Assembly (NCBI GenBank): GCA_934630735.1
Contig: CAKTWK010000033.1
Location: 1 to 24,222 of the forward strand
DNA: 24,222 nucleotides
Reading direction: 5' to 3'
DNA from: an uncultured Collinsella sp.
Lineage (GTDB): Bacteria; Actinomycetota; Coriobacteriia; Coriobacteriales; Coriobacteriaceae
The stretch's first letter is position 1; each line of letters begins with the position of its first letter. The position numbers were made by a program, and so were the translations under genes. Positions 8,229 to 18,022 of the stretch are shown piece after piece. The notes beneath the pieces are model-generated. The model worked only from the letters and a program-made list of their open reading frames with translations, did no database searches and was not told where the DNA came from.

Positions 8229-8252
8229 ATTTGATAAAACGCGTTACCAAAT
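8229..8252. promoter_or_regulatory. Palindrome upstream of the hydrogenase operon
   Basis: ATTTGATAA and TTACCAAAT form 9-bp arms with one mismatch around the 6-bp core AACGCG. The site lies about 160 bp before the first gene of the hydrogenase operon and just outside the terminator of the PTS operon. It could be an operator for a redox or fermentation regulator, but it does not match the Rex or FNR consensus as I know them. A second perfect inverted repeat, GACCTAA/TTAGGTC, lies nearer the gene at 8133-8153. No convincing -35/-10 pair is seen. Confidence 0.35.
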
Positions 8253-8254
8253 GA

Positions 8255-8292
8255 CAATGCCCCGCCCACGCAATCACGTGGACGGGGCATTG
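8255..8292 (-). terminator. Strong hairpin terminator after the alpha-glucoside operon
   Basis: CAATGCCCCGCCCACG pairs with CGTGGACGGGGCATTG, 16 bp with one mismatch around a short loop. It lies 33 bp beyond the stop of the GH4 gene. The minus-strand tail (TCATTTGG) is only weakly T-rich. It separates the sugar operon from the hydrogenase operon. Confidence 0.75.
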
Positions 8293-8324
8293 CTCCAGGT
8301 ATGCGGTCAGCGACCCTGTTGCTT

Positions 8325-9707
8325 TTACTTAAGCTCGGGCCAGAAGTCCTTGTTGGCCTCAATCATGTCGTCGAGGACTTCCTTGGCAACCTTCATCGAC
8401 GGCACGGTCTTGTTGAGCGTAAAGGCCTTGAGCGCCTTCTCGTACGAGCCCTCGATCGTAGCCTCGACCACGAGCTTCTCGGAGTTCAGCTGCTGCATCA
8501 TGAGACCCTGCTGGAACAGCGGAATGTTGTCGCGGCTGATGACCTCGGGGCCGTTCTTGCCAATGTAGGCAGGCAGCTCGACCATAGCGTCGTAGGGCAT
8601 GTTGGGGATAGCGCCCTTGTTCTCGCAAATGACCAGGAAGCGCTGCTTGGTGTCGTTCTTCAGAGCGATAGCCAGATCGGCAATCCAGTCGCCATGGCTG
8701 CCCGCATAGAACGTGCTCTCGTCGATCTCGCCCGTCTTCTCGTAGTGGTCGATGCCGTCGAAGAGGTTCTTCTCGCGCGTCTCCTCAACCTCGTTAGCAC
8801 GGGTGCGCTCGGGGTTGGAATGCTCGACGAACTCCTTCTGCTGCAGGTAGTAGTTCAGATACGTGTTGGGCAGGTACTCCGGGAAGCACTCCATGATCTC
8901 GTACTCGCCCTTCCAGACGTAGTACCAGCTGCCCTTGGTGTGGCGGTTCTGCTCGGGATGCTCGTCGGCGGTCTCCTCGGGCTTCTTTGCCATGAGCGAG
9001 CCCATGCCCTTGAGGTAAGAATCGGGCAGCAGAATCTCATGCTCCTTGATGTACTCGCGCAGCTGCGGGAGCACCTCCTCGCCCTTGTGGCGGATCGAGG
9101 TGAACCAACCAAAGTGGTTGAGGCCAAAGTAATCGTACTCAACATCCTTCTTGTCGATATCGAGCGCGGCGCAAACCACGTCGATGATCGCGATCGGCAT
9201 GTCGCAGATGTTGATGATGCGAGCGTTGGGACGCAGCACACGGCAGCCCTCGGAGACGATGGCGGCAGGGTTGGAGTAGTTGAGAATCCAGTAGTCCTTC
9301 TTGGCGTACTTCTCAACGTCATCGATCAGCTCGACCATGGGGAAGATGGTGCGCATGCCGTAGGCAAGGCCGCCGCAACCGCAAGTCTCCTGACCCACGC
9401 AGCCGTGGCGCAGCGGAATCTTCTCGTCCTGCTCGCGCATGGCGTAGCCGCCCACGCGCATCTGGGCAAACACGAAGCTCGCGTCGGTAAAAGCCGTCTC
9501 CTTGTCGGTGGTCACCGTAAGCTTGATGTCCAGGCCAAGGTCCTCGTGCAGAATCCAGTCCACGAGCACGCCAATCTTGCGCTGGCGCTCCTCGTTGATG
9601 TCGTACAGGCGAATCTCGTCAACGTCGAGCTCGTCCTTGCGCAGGGCGATGGACTTGACGATGCCGGGGGTAAAGGTGGATCCGCCACCACACAGAGTAA
9701 TGATCAT
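8325..9707 (-). CDS. malH: 6-phospho-alpha-glucosidase, glycoside hydrolase family 4
   Basis: This 460-residue GH4 enzyme hydrolyses 6-phospho-alpha-glucosides such as maltose-6-phosphate in the cytoplasm, using NAD+ and a divalent metal. The N-terminal Rossmann motif is CGGGSTFTPGI. The metal site is C168-D169-M-P followed by NHFG with H198. The CDMP form marks the alpha-glucosidase branch; beta-glucosidases of the family have CNVP. GQETCGCGGLAYGMRTI and NYSNPAA (144-149) also fit GlvA, MalH and AglB. Length is normal for the family. Start 9707 follows AAGGAG and lies 3 nt after the EIICB stop, so the transporter product passes straight to this enzyme. The malH symbol is by family resemblance; glvA and aglB are used for the same function. 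Confidence 0.93.
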   Translation of the reverse strand: MIITLCGGGSTFTPGIVKSIALRKDELDVDEIRLYDINEERQRKIGVLVDWILHEDLGLDIKLTVTTDKETAFTDASFVFAQMRVGGYAMREQDEKIPLRHGCVGQETCGCGGLAYGMRTIFPMVELIDDVEKYAKKDYWILNYSNPAAIVSEGCRVLRPNARIINICDMPIAIIDVVCAALDIDKKDVEYDYFGLNHFGWFTSIRHKGEEVLPQLREYIKEHEILLPDSYLKGMGSLMAKKPEETADEHPEQNRHTKGSWYYVWKGEYEIMECFPEYLPNTYLNYYLQQKEFVEHSNPERTRANEVEETREKNLFDGIDHYEKTGEIDESTFYAGSHGDWIADLAIALKNDTKQRFLVICENKGAIPNMPYDAMVELPAYIGKNGPEVISRDNIPLFQQGLMMQQLNSEKLVVEATIEGSYEKALKAFTLNKTVPSMKVAKEVLDDMIEANKDFWPELK

Positions 9708-9710
9708 TGT

Positions 9711-11327
9711 TTACTGCTCCTTCTCAATTGCGTTTTCGACCTTGTCGCGCATCTCGGCGACCTTCATGCCAAAGATGATCTGGATATTGTTGCCGTTGCG
9801 GTTGATGCCGCTGTTGGGCACGTGGTTGATGAGGCTCTCATCGATGAGGTCCGGGTTCTTAACGTTCACGCGAAGACGCGTAAAGCAGTTCTCGAGCTCC
9901 TCGATGTTGTCCTTGCCGCCAAGACCTGCGACCAGGTCGGCAATGCCCGCATCGACGCCCTCTGCGGGAGCCGCGGAAACAGCGCCCTGCTTCACCGCAA
10001 CAGACGCGGCGGCCTCGCCCTCGGCAACGGACTCGGCGAGCTCGGACTCCTCCTCGCGACCAGGCGTGTGGAGGTTGAGCTTCTTAATAAGGAAGGTAAA
10101 GAGGAAGAAGTACAGCGCGGCGTTGACGACTCCAAGCACCAGCATAACCGGCCAGTTGGTCTTGTCGACACCGAGGACCAGGTTGGAAACTACGATGTTG
10201 ATGATGCCGCCTGCAGTCGAAGCGGGCACGGAGAGGACCTTGAGCAGGACCAGGAAGATACCGGAAAGAACCGAGTGAACGACAAAGAGCACAGGAGCGG
10301 CAAAGACAAAGAGGAAGTCCATGGGCTCGGTCACGCAGGAGAGCACGGCGGTGATGATCAGCGGGATGATAACGGCCTTGGTCTTATCCTTGTTCCCCTT
10401 GTAAGCGGTGAAGATAAAGGCAAGACCGATACCGATGTAGGGCCACAGGTTGTTGAAGGTGTAGCTGTTGAAGTAGGTGCTATCGGAGAAGGGCTGGCCC
10501 GTCATTGCCATCTCGGCGACACGGATGGGATAGGCACCGGCGATAACCTGATCGCCCAGCGTCAGGGTGCCGCCCACATCGGAGAACTGGAACGGCGTGT
10601 AGATGAGGTGGTGCAGACCGGTGGGAACGAGCAGCTTGTTGAGCATGCCGTAGATGAACAGACCGATGTTGCCCGACTCCTTAATGATGCCGGCAACGGA
10701 GGAGATGGCACCCTGAACCGGAGGCCAAACGATGCAGAAGCCAGCGCCCATGATCCAGGAAATGATGATCATGATCAGGAACGGGAAGCGAACGCCCGAG
10801 AACATCGAAAGAGCAATGGGGAACTGCTTGTTCGAGTACTTGTTGAACACGGCGCCCGTGATGCAGCCCAGGATGATGCCGCCAAACACGCCGGTATCGA
10901 GCACCTGGATGCCCATAACGGTGCTCTGGCCGGTTCCGGTGAGACCGAGCATGCCGCTCGCATCGGCAAGAGAGCCGGTGGCGTTGAGCACGATGTTGTT
11001 AGCCTGCAGGAACAGGAAGAACGCCATCAGGGCGATAAGCGAAGCATGGCCCTTGTTCTTCTTTGCCATGGCGCCGGCGATGCCCACGCAGAACAGGATC
11101 GAGAGGTTGTTGATGATAAACATCAGCGACTGATAGACAACGGCGCCCACAAGCTGGAACGGACCGGAGCCCAGTACGGGGATCAAAGCACAAATGGTCT
11201 TGTTGGTCAGAATGATGCCCACGATGAGCAGAATGCCGGCAACCGAGAGATACATCATCGGCTGGACGATTGACTTCGCGAACACCTCCAACGGCGCTTT
11301 GAAATTGAACTTCTTTTTTGCGGTCAT
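9711..11327 (-). CDS. PTS alpha-glucoside-specific EIICB component (GlvC/AglA/MalB type)
   Basis: This 538-residue membrane permease imports and phosphorylates alpha-glucosides. EIIC spans roughly residues 1-425 with about ten membrane segments and has GLHHLIYTPFQF and the VTEPMDF motif of the glucose superfamily. A Glu/Ala-rich linker leads to EIIB, whose phosphorylated cysteine is C481 in ENCFTRLRV. There is no fused EIIA; that domain is encoded separately in the same operon, a split arrangement known for the glucose superfamily. The start at 11327 follows GGGGAG by 7 nt; an upstream in-frame start lacks a site. The GH4 gene follows after 3 nt. The combination with a CDMP-type GH4 enzyme supports maltose-like substrates, but the exact sugar is unproven. 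Confidence 0.92.
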   Translation of the reverse strand: MTAKKKFNFKAPLEVFAKSIVQPMMYLSVAGILLIVGIILTNKTICALIPVLGSGPFQLVGAVVYQSLMFIINNLSILFCVGIAGAMAKKNKGHASLIALMAFFLFLQANNIVLNATGSLADASGMLGLTGTGQSTVMGIQVLDTGVFGGIILGCITGAVFNKYSNKQFPIALSMFSGVRFPFLIMIIISWIMGAGFCIVWPPVQGAISSVAGIIKESGNIGLFIYGMLNKLLVPTGLHHLIYTPFQFSDVGGTLTLGDQVIAGAYPIRVAEMAMTGQPFSDSTYFNSYTFNNLWPYIGIGLAFIFTAYKGNKDKTKAVIIPLIITAVLSCVTEPMDFLFVFAAPVLFVVHSVLSGIFLVLLKVLSVPASTAGGIINIVVSNLVLGVDKTNWPVMLVLGVVNAALYFFLFTFLIKKLNLHTPGREEESELAESVAEGEAAASVAVKQGAVSAAPAEGVDAGIADLVAGLGGKDNIEELENCFTRLRVNVKNPDLIDESLINHVPNSGINRNGNNIQIIFGMKVAEMRDKVENAIEKEQ

Positions 11328-11366
11328 AGCGGTACTCCCCTTCCTTTTCCGCAAATTAAGACAGAT

Positions 11367-11419
11367 GTGCCCTGGACAAGACCGTGAGCCTTGCCTTATA
11401 TCAATCGATGTGTGGGCAC
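11367..11419 (-). promoter_or_regulatory. Stem-loop between the antiterminator gene and EIICB
   Basis: The minus-strand RNA can pair GTGCCC with GGGCAC at the two ends, with a nested GGCAAG/CTTGTC stem inside. It lies in the 99-bp gap before EIICB. It may tune expression or RNA stability within the operon. No RAT-like sequence is evident here. Confidence 0.25.
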
Positions 11420-11426
11420 GTTATGC

Positions 11427-12293
11427 CTAGAGACCAGGTTCTCCAAGCAGGTTAACAATGTGGTACGCGAGATAACTCTTCTCGGCATTGGTAACGACAA
11501 CGTTATAGGTAGACGACAAGTGGGCGGCTATGGCGTCCGCGCACGAGAATGCGCACGGATACGCCGTTTCATCGATTCGGAACAGCGCGTCTCCGTTGAT
11601 TTGCCCAGCCGCAGGATCGAGCGCTCGCTGTGCGAAAAACTGCAGGTGACGAACGAAACGTTCGTAAGGCAGCGAGGTGTCATCGAGGGTCGTAGCATAG
11701 CGCTCGGAAACAATCGCGAGCACGTCGCGAACAAGCTGGACCGAGATGATGAGACGGTCGGAGCGCTGCGGCATGGTGGCGTTGACGATATGCAGCGTAA
11801 TAAAACCCTGCTCTTCTTCGCTCATCTGGATGCCCATATACTCCTTGATAATCTGCAGCGCACGGCCCGCAAGCGCATACTCCTTGCGATAGAACTGCTG
11901 GATCTCGAGCAGCAACGGATTCTCACAGGAGACGCCCTTGCGCTCGCGCTCCAAAGCAAGGCTGATATGGTCTGCGAGAGCAATGAGAATCTTGTCGTTG
12001 ACATCAACATTGAGCTCTCGGCGGAGCATCTGAACAATGTCCTCGGAAATCACGAGGTTGACGGTGGGGATGGACTCCAAAAGATGTGCCAAGCGGTCAA
12101 TCGTATGCGAATCCTGAGAAGTGCCCTCCTGCAGCGCATAGGTCTTTTCGACCGATGCTTCATCGATAGCGTCGCCGGCATGACGGCCAAAGCAGAGGCC
12201 TCGACCGATGACGATGAGCTCGGAGCCATCGTCCGAAGTGACCATTGCGACGTTATTGTTGAAAACTCGCTTGATAACCACGGTACCCACCAC
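11427..12293 (-). CDS. LicT/BglG family transcription antiterminator
   Basis: This 288-residue regulator has an RNA-binding CAT domain in the first ~55 residues (IKRVFNNNVAMV, IGRGLCFGRHAGD) and two PTS regulation domains. The four regulatory histidines are present: H109 and H168 in PRD1, H216 and H278 in PRD2. They are at a constant offset of nine from LicT H100, H159, H207 and H269. In the family, EII components phosphorylate PRD1 to inhibit and HPr phosphorylates PRD2 to activate; the active dimer then binds an RNA hairpin (RAT) and blocks a terminator. The start is a GTG, either 12293 or the next codon, 6 nt after the EIIA stop, with no strong ribosome site, so translation is probably coupled. 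The likely target is the leader at 12838-12924. Confidence 0.9.
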   Translation of the reverse strand: MVGTVVIKRVFNNNVAMVTSDDGSELIVIGRGLCFGRHAGDAIDEASVEKTYALQEGTSQDSHTIDRLAHLLESIPTVNLVISEDIVQMLRRELNVDVNDKILIALADHISLALERERKGVSCENPLLLEIQQFYRKEYALAGRALQIIKEYMGIQMSEEEQGFITLHIVNATMPQRSDRLIISVQLVRDVLAIVSERYATTLDDTSLPYERFVRHLQFFAQRALDPAAGQINGDALFRIDETAYPCAFSCADAIAAHLSSTYNVVVTNAEKSYLAYHIVNLLGEPGL

Positions 12294-12299
12294 AAGAAT

Positions 12300-12812
12300 T
12301 TACTCGGAAAGCCAGACGACAGGCTCTTTAACAGCAACAGGGCCGGAAGCATGCTCACGAAGAGTCGACTTCTCCGAGCGCTCGCACACGATAACGAAGA
12401 CCGTAGGATCGAAGCCGGCGGCGCGGACCGCGTCGAAATCGACCTCGACGAGGGGCTGGCCCGCGTCGACATGGTCACCCTGAGCAACAAGCGCATGGAA
12501 GCCCTTGCCCTCAAGTTTAACAGTGTCGATTCCGATATGCAGCATCACCTGAGCAGAGCTGTCGTCGGACATGATGCCCAGCGCGTGCTCAGTCGGAAAC
12601 AGTGCCGCGACGGTGCCGGAAACAGGAGCGCACACCGTTCCCTCTTGGGGAACCACGGCAACGCCATCGCCCACGGCACGGCTGCTAAAAGCGGGATCAT
12701 TGGTTTTTTCTAGGTGAACAAGCTCGCCGGAAACGGGAGCGAGGATTTCGAACTCGGAGGTTGCAGTCTTCTGCTCATCCGAACCGCCCATCAGGCGAGA
12801 AAAGAAACCCAT
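12300..12812 (-). CDS. PTS glucose-type EIIA component
   Basis: This is a 170-residue EIIA(Glc)-like protein. ILAPVSGELVHLEKTNDPAF is the usual start of the fold, and the phosphorylated histidine is H92 in VMLHIGID. It takes phosphate from HPr and passes it to EIIB. It probably serves the EIICB encoded in the same operon, which lacks its own EIIA. The start at 12812 follows AAGGGA; the in-frame ATG six codons upstream overlaps that site. It is the first gene of the operon and ends 6 nt before the antiterminator gene. Confidence 0.92.
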   Translation of the reverse strand: MGFFSRLMGGSDEQKTATSEFEILAPVSGELVHLEKTNDPAFSSRAVGDGVAVVPQEGTVCAPVSGTVAALFPTEHALGIMSDDSSAQVMLHIGIDTVKLEGKGFHALVAQGDHVDAGQPLVEVDFDAVRAAGFDPTVFVIVCERSEKSTLREHASGPVAVKEPVVWLSE

Positions 12813-12837
12813 GGTGGCGTGTCCCTTCATAAATATA

Positions 12838-12924
12838 GCCCAACCAAAATCAAGCGAATGCGTCCATAGAGACACACCCGTTCAAAGACTTTGGTTAGGC
12901 CCACGTCCGAGGGACTCGGTAACC
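12838..12924 (-). promoter_or_regulatory. Candidate RAT hairpin overlapping a terminator-like stem in the PTS leader
   Basis: On the minus strand, GGTTA (12924-12920) pairs with TAACC (12897-12893), enclosing a CCGAG/CTCGG hairpin. The 3' part, GCCTAACC, is also the start of a second stem. GCCTAACCAAAGTC (12900-12887) pairs with GATTTTGGTTGGGC (12851-12838) over 14 positions including two G-U pairs, followed by an A/T-rich stretch. Two mutually exclusive stems just before EIIA are the layout used by LicT/BglG systems. The sequence is not the canonical RAT consensus, and the loop of the second stem is long, so this is a prediction. Confidence 0.45.
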
Positions 12925-12949
12925 TTCCGCATTTCTTTTTACGAGAGCT

Positions 12950-12977
12950 ATTGTAGACAAGCCCAAAGCCAGAACAA
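12950..12977 (-). promoter_or_regulatory. Predicted promoter of the alpha-glucoside PTS operon
   Basis: On the minus strand a -35-like TTGTTC and a -10-like TACAAT are separated by 16 bp. The start point would fall near 12943, just before the RAT-like hairpin. Upstream of it, the sequence AACGGTAT is repeated at 12993-13000 and 13014-13021 with a 21-bp step (two helical turns), a possible activator site. Confidence 0.45.
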
Positions 12978-13059
12978 TCATTATGACCGGTGAACGGTAT
13001 TTTTTCTTCGATAAACGGTATATAGGCAACATTTGGGGACACTCCTTGTTTGGTGCATT

Positions 13060-13185
13060 GGGGACAGGTTGCCTTGCACCAATCATGAGTTGCGGTGAAA
13101 TAGGGACTGAAAAGCCGCTCAAAAGGCCAAAACAGTCCGTATTCCACCGCAACTTCAAGACGCTGGTGTAAACCAACCTGTCCCC
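13060..13185. repeat. 126-bp imperfect inverted-repeat element (MITE- or REP-like)
   Basis: The two ends read GGGGACAGGTTG and its exact reverse complement. The similarity continues inward for about 50 bp per arm: CACCA, GTTGCGGTG and GGGACTG on the left recur inverted as TGGTG, CACCGCAAC and CAGTCC on the right, leaving a core of about 22 bp. No reading frame of note is inside. A related tag, TTTGGGGACACTCC, lies just outside at 13032-13045, and TTGGGGACAG recurs at 1564-1573. Such GGGGACA-tipped hairpins resemble REP elements or non-autonomous transposons. No target duplication was recognised. Confidence 0.6.
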
Positions 13186-13197
13186 CTTGCGCCAAAA

Positions 13198-13229
13198 AGG
13201 GCTCCGAGCAAAAACATGCCCGGAGCCCT
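13198..13229 (-). terminator. Terminator of the DEAD-box helicase gene
   Basis: AGGGCTCCG and CGGAGCCCT form a 9-bp perfect stem. On the minus strand it is followed by a run of five T (13194-13198 read in reverse). It lies 34 bp after the helicase stop. Confidence 0.85.
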
Positions 13230-13262
13230 CTGGTCGCCTCGACTTAGAGCGCGACGCATATG

Positions 13263-15527
<2,265 letters not shown>

Positions 15528-15726
15528 ATGTTGTTGTTCCTTATCTGCACGCGTTATGGGCACGGCATGCGGCCGCGCGAGCGTGCTTAGTAGTGCGCTA
15601 ATACATACAAAAACAGGTGCGCACAGAGAGGACGTTGCTCAGCACGCTGGCGATCGCTTTGGCAGCCCTATCACGCGCCGTCCAGACGCAGCGGCCCTAA
15701 GCGATGGAGCAGATTCGCCGCCGGTT

Positions 15727-15732
15727 AGTATA
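15727..15732 (-). promoter_or_regulatory. Candidate -10 box of the helicase gene, implying a long 5' leader
   Basis: TATACT on the minus strand lies about 200 bp upstream of the helicase start. No good -35 box is seen at the usual distance. If it is used, the mRNA has a leader of about 190 nt, which is typical of cold-shock-type helicase genes such as csdA. The stretch 15528-15726 holds no gene. Confidence 0.35.
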
Positions 15733-15809
15733 CCCGTACTCCGCATGCCCCCACGTAAACCACAGATGACGGGGTCTGAGATCGCACAGAGACTCCCCCA
15801 CCGAGCAAC

Positions 15810-16106
15810 ATCTCAATCTGTAACATCTACGGGGCAAAACCGGTCGTTACTGTTACAGATCGAGATAAACAATCTGAGCCGTTCGGAAACATCTAAATCT
15901 GTAACAGTTACGGGGCGAAACTGGTAGCAAATGTTACAGACCGAGACAGAAGACTCCCCCGTCAGACAATGTCTCAATCTGTAACAGTTACTCGGCAAAA
16001 TCGGTCCTTACTGTTACAGATCGAGACAAACCGCTATCCAGGACACAACATCTCAATCTGTAACAGTTATCGAGCAAATTGAGCTGTAGATGTTACAGAT
16101 TGAGAT
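15810..16106. repeat. Repeat array A: four 57-bp hairpin units, period 79-81 bp
   Basis: Units lie at 15810-15866, 15891-15947, 15971-16027 and 16050-16106. Each is exactly 57 bp: a 16-bp left arm like ATCTCAATCTGTAACA, 25 bp in between, and a right arm like TGTTACAGATCGAGAT. The inner 25 bp are diverged copies of one sequence (GGGGCAAAACCGGT-like), and units are separated by 22-24 bp. The arms thus alternate in orientation about every 40 bp. The array fills most of the gap between the helicase promoter region and the stop of the first zinc-ribbon gene. The remainder of 15528-16157 holds no gene. Confidence 0.9.
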
Positions 16107-16157
16107 TATTGACCGGCGGGGTGGCACTGGCTCCAACGTCGACAACGACACCGACCC

Positions 16158-17516
16158 CTATTCCTTCACGAACTGCGGCGTGGGCGTGTTGTTTTCGAAC
16201 GACCATGCGTTGAACTCCGAAAGCCCGCTCATCATGCCGCCCGTAACCCCAGTCATAACAGGAAGTGTGTAGCGCCCCGCTTTGCCGTAGCCCGTCTGTA
16301 CCGAAAGACCCTGGTCGTCACCCCTATACACATTAATCCCGCCAGGCGACGAAGGGTTCAGCACGAACACCAGAGCCGCGTCGCCCGACTCTGCACCGGT
16401 AATTTCTTCTGAGCTGGTTACCAGGCCGCCGCCTCCGCCAATCCTAAATCCCTTATAGCCACTGTCGTCGATGTCCTCGAGCTCAATATCGTCTTTTCTA
16501 AAGAGCATGCGACCGCTCAGCTTCTTCCTCGAAAGAGAATAGTCCGTCGACAACTCGACGGAAATCGTCCCCTCATCCTCGTCATAGTTCGAAATCTTGA
16601 GGTAGATGTCCGGCGTGGCGGCGCCGCCGGAGTCCTCGTAGGTACCCGAGATGTCGAGCATGGGGTCGGAATCGCCATCATCGTCGTAGCGACCGGAATC
16701 CGAGAGGCTCCATCCTTCGTCGTCTTCGAAATAGTACGAGTACTCCTGATGGTACGACGGGTCGTAGTACCAGGGCGCACCTCCGGGGATCTCCTGCTTA
16801 ACCGTGCACGACAAGCCATCGAGCTCAGGGTCCAGGTCCGTCAGCCCGTTTTCCTCGTCAAAGTCGATGCCCCTCTTGGGTTCGGTCGACTTATCGTTGA
16901 GCTTCAAGGTCACGTTTGAAACCGTGCCACCCGAGTCCTTAACGCCGGTAAACGTAAAGTCCATCGTCGAGCGGAAGCTGCGATTCGCCGTGACGGCTTC
17001 GGCCGAGCCGCTCACCAGCCCATTGTTCTCCGTCACGCTGCTCACCGTGACGGACTTGACCTTGTATGTCGATGGATTGACATAATTGTTGGGAACGAAG
17101 CCGCCAAAACTCTCGCCATACTGCTCGTCCACCGTCTTTTCGACAGCCGCCGTCGTCTGGTCGACCATCTTTTGGTGCTGAGCCTTCTGCCAGAACGAGA
17201 ATCCCGCAAAGCCACCGACGCCCACGGCAATAACGGCAACGGCGATGGCCAGGCCTACAGCGACCCTCTTTCCTCGACGGGGCTTCTTAGCAGGAGCCAT
17301 CGGCATGGGGGCCGGAGCAGAGTCCGGCTGGAACTGCTGAGGTTGAGCCCAGTGCTGTTGCTCCGGCTGAGCCTGCGACTGATCCCAATACTGCTGAGCG
17401 TGATCGGCGGTATTCGACATCGGCTCGTCAAAACCCTGGTCCATGACCCGAGCGCCGCAAATGGGACAAAACGTCGTGCCCGGCACCAGCTCGCTACCGC
17501 AACTTGAGCACCTCAT
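16158..17516 (-). CDS. Zinc-ribbon single-span membrane protein (between the two repeat arrays)
   Basis: This is a 452-residue protein of unknown function. A zinc ribbon with C3, C6, C17 and C20 (MRCSSCG, FCPICG) opens it, followed by a Gln/Pro-rich stretch, a Lys/Arg-rich patch and one membrane segment at 85-109. The remaining ~340 residues are predicted outside the cell. They are rich in Asp, Ser, Gly and Tyr and probably beta-structured, with an acidic Tyr-rich part around residue 265. With the basic patch before the membrane segment, the ribbon should face the cytoplasm. Start 17516 follows AGGGGAG; the frame is open 11 codons further. The gene is flanked on both sides by the 57-bp repeat arrays, and a GTTGCGCAAC palindrome lies 103 bp upstream of its start. 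No enzyme motif is recognised. Confidence 0.8.
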   Translation of the reverse strand: MRCSSCGSELVPGTTFCPICGARVMDQGFDEPMSNTADHAQQYWDQSQAQPEQQHWAQPQQFQPDSAPAPMPMAPAKKPRRGKRVAVGLAIAVAVIAVGVGGFAGFSFWQKAQHQKMVDQTTAAVEKTVDEQYGESFGGFVPNNYVNPSTYKVKSVTVSSVTENNGLVSGSAEAVTANRSFRSTMDFTFTGVKDSGGTVSNVTLKLNDKSTEPKRGIDFDEENGLTDLDPELDGLSCTVKQEIPGGAPWYYDPSYHQEYSYYFEDDEGWSLSDSGRYDDDGDSDPMLDISGTYEDSGGAATPDIYLKISNYDEDEGTISVELSTDYSLSRKKLSGRMLFRKDDIELEDIDDSGYKGFRIGGGGGLVTSSEEITGAESGDAALVFVLNPSSPGGINVYRGDDQGLSVQTGYGKAGRYTLPVMTGVTGGMMSGLSEFNAWSFENNTPTPQFVKE

Positions 17517-17618
17517 GGCATCTCCCCTCAACAATGCAGAGCCATCCACGCGAGCGAACGCGCTAGAAGCTCCTCAACCTCTTCTTGGCGCAAGCATATG
17601 GGAAATATCGCGAAAGAC

Positions 17619-17628
17619 GTTGCGCAAC
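17619..17628. promoter_or_regulatory. GTTGCGCAAC palindrome, copy 1
   Basis: The perfect 10-bp palindrome is extended to TTGTTGCGCAACG when read toward the minus-strand zinc-ribbon gene that starts 103 bp away. On that strand TTGTTG, overlapping the palindrome, lies 17 bp from TATTTC and might serve as a -35 box. Three further copies precede the other zinc-ribbon genes. Confidence 0.55.
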
Positions 17629-17668
17629 AATCCCGAGTGGTCGTTTCCACACCGCCAGCAGCAGGCTC

Positions 17669-17968
17669 GTCTCAATCCGTAACAGTTACGGGCCAAAACT
17701 GAGTCTTAGTGTTACAGATTGAGACATACTGTCGGCCCCATCCAAAACATCTAAATCTGTAACAGGTAGAGGTCGATTCCCGGCCTAGATGTTACAGATC
17801 GAGACCGAAGAATCCCCCCCCCCGGACAACATCTCGATCTGTAACATCTGCTGGGCAAAACGGGTCCTTACTGTTACAGATTGAGATGTTTGATGTGTTG
17901 GGTGGAGAACTATCTTGATCTGTAACAGGTAGAGGTTGAAATCCCGTCCAGTTGTTACAGATTGAGAC
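17669..17968. repeat. Repeat array B: four 57-bp hairpin units, period 80-82 bp
   Basis: Units lie at 17669-17725, 17749-17805, 17831-17887 and 17912-17968. All are 57 bp and share the arms and diverged 25-bp cores of array A. The separators are 23-25 bp. One of them (A-A-T-C7-rich at 17811-17823) resembles a separator in array A (GACTCCCCC near 15952), so the true repeat unit is about 80 bp. The array sits in the shared upstream region of two divergent zinc-ribbon genes, with a GTTGCGCAAC palindrome on each side. Otherwise the gap 17517-18102 holds no gene. Confidence 0.9.
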
Positions 17969-18022
17969 GAAATCCGTACACACGAGCACCACTATTGGCG
18001 TCGTCCGAAGGTTTTTCGCAGT

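Noticed and set aside
8229..8252. Rex operator
   Set aside because: The arms resemble a Rex half-site only loosely and the spacing is too long for the known consensus, so no regulator is named.
8301..11273. Open frame of 990 codons on the plus strand opposite the GH4 and EIICB genes
   Set aside because: It crosses two clear minus-strand genes and has no recognisable domain; it results from codon bias.
16050..16106. Ordinary transcription terminator of the first zinc-ribbon gene
   Set aside because: The unit could halt transcription, but it lacks a T tract, has a 25-nt loop and is one of eight equivalent copies, so termination is unlikely to be its main role.
15810..17968. CRISPR arrays
   Set aside because: The regular spacing is CRISPR-like, but the 16-bp arms alternate in orientation and the sequences between them are diverged copies of each other rather than unique spacers. 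No cas genes are present.
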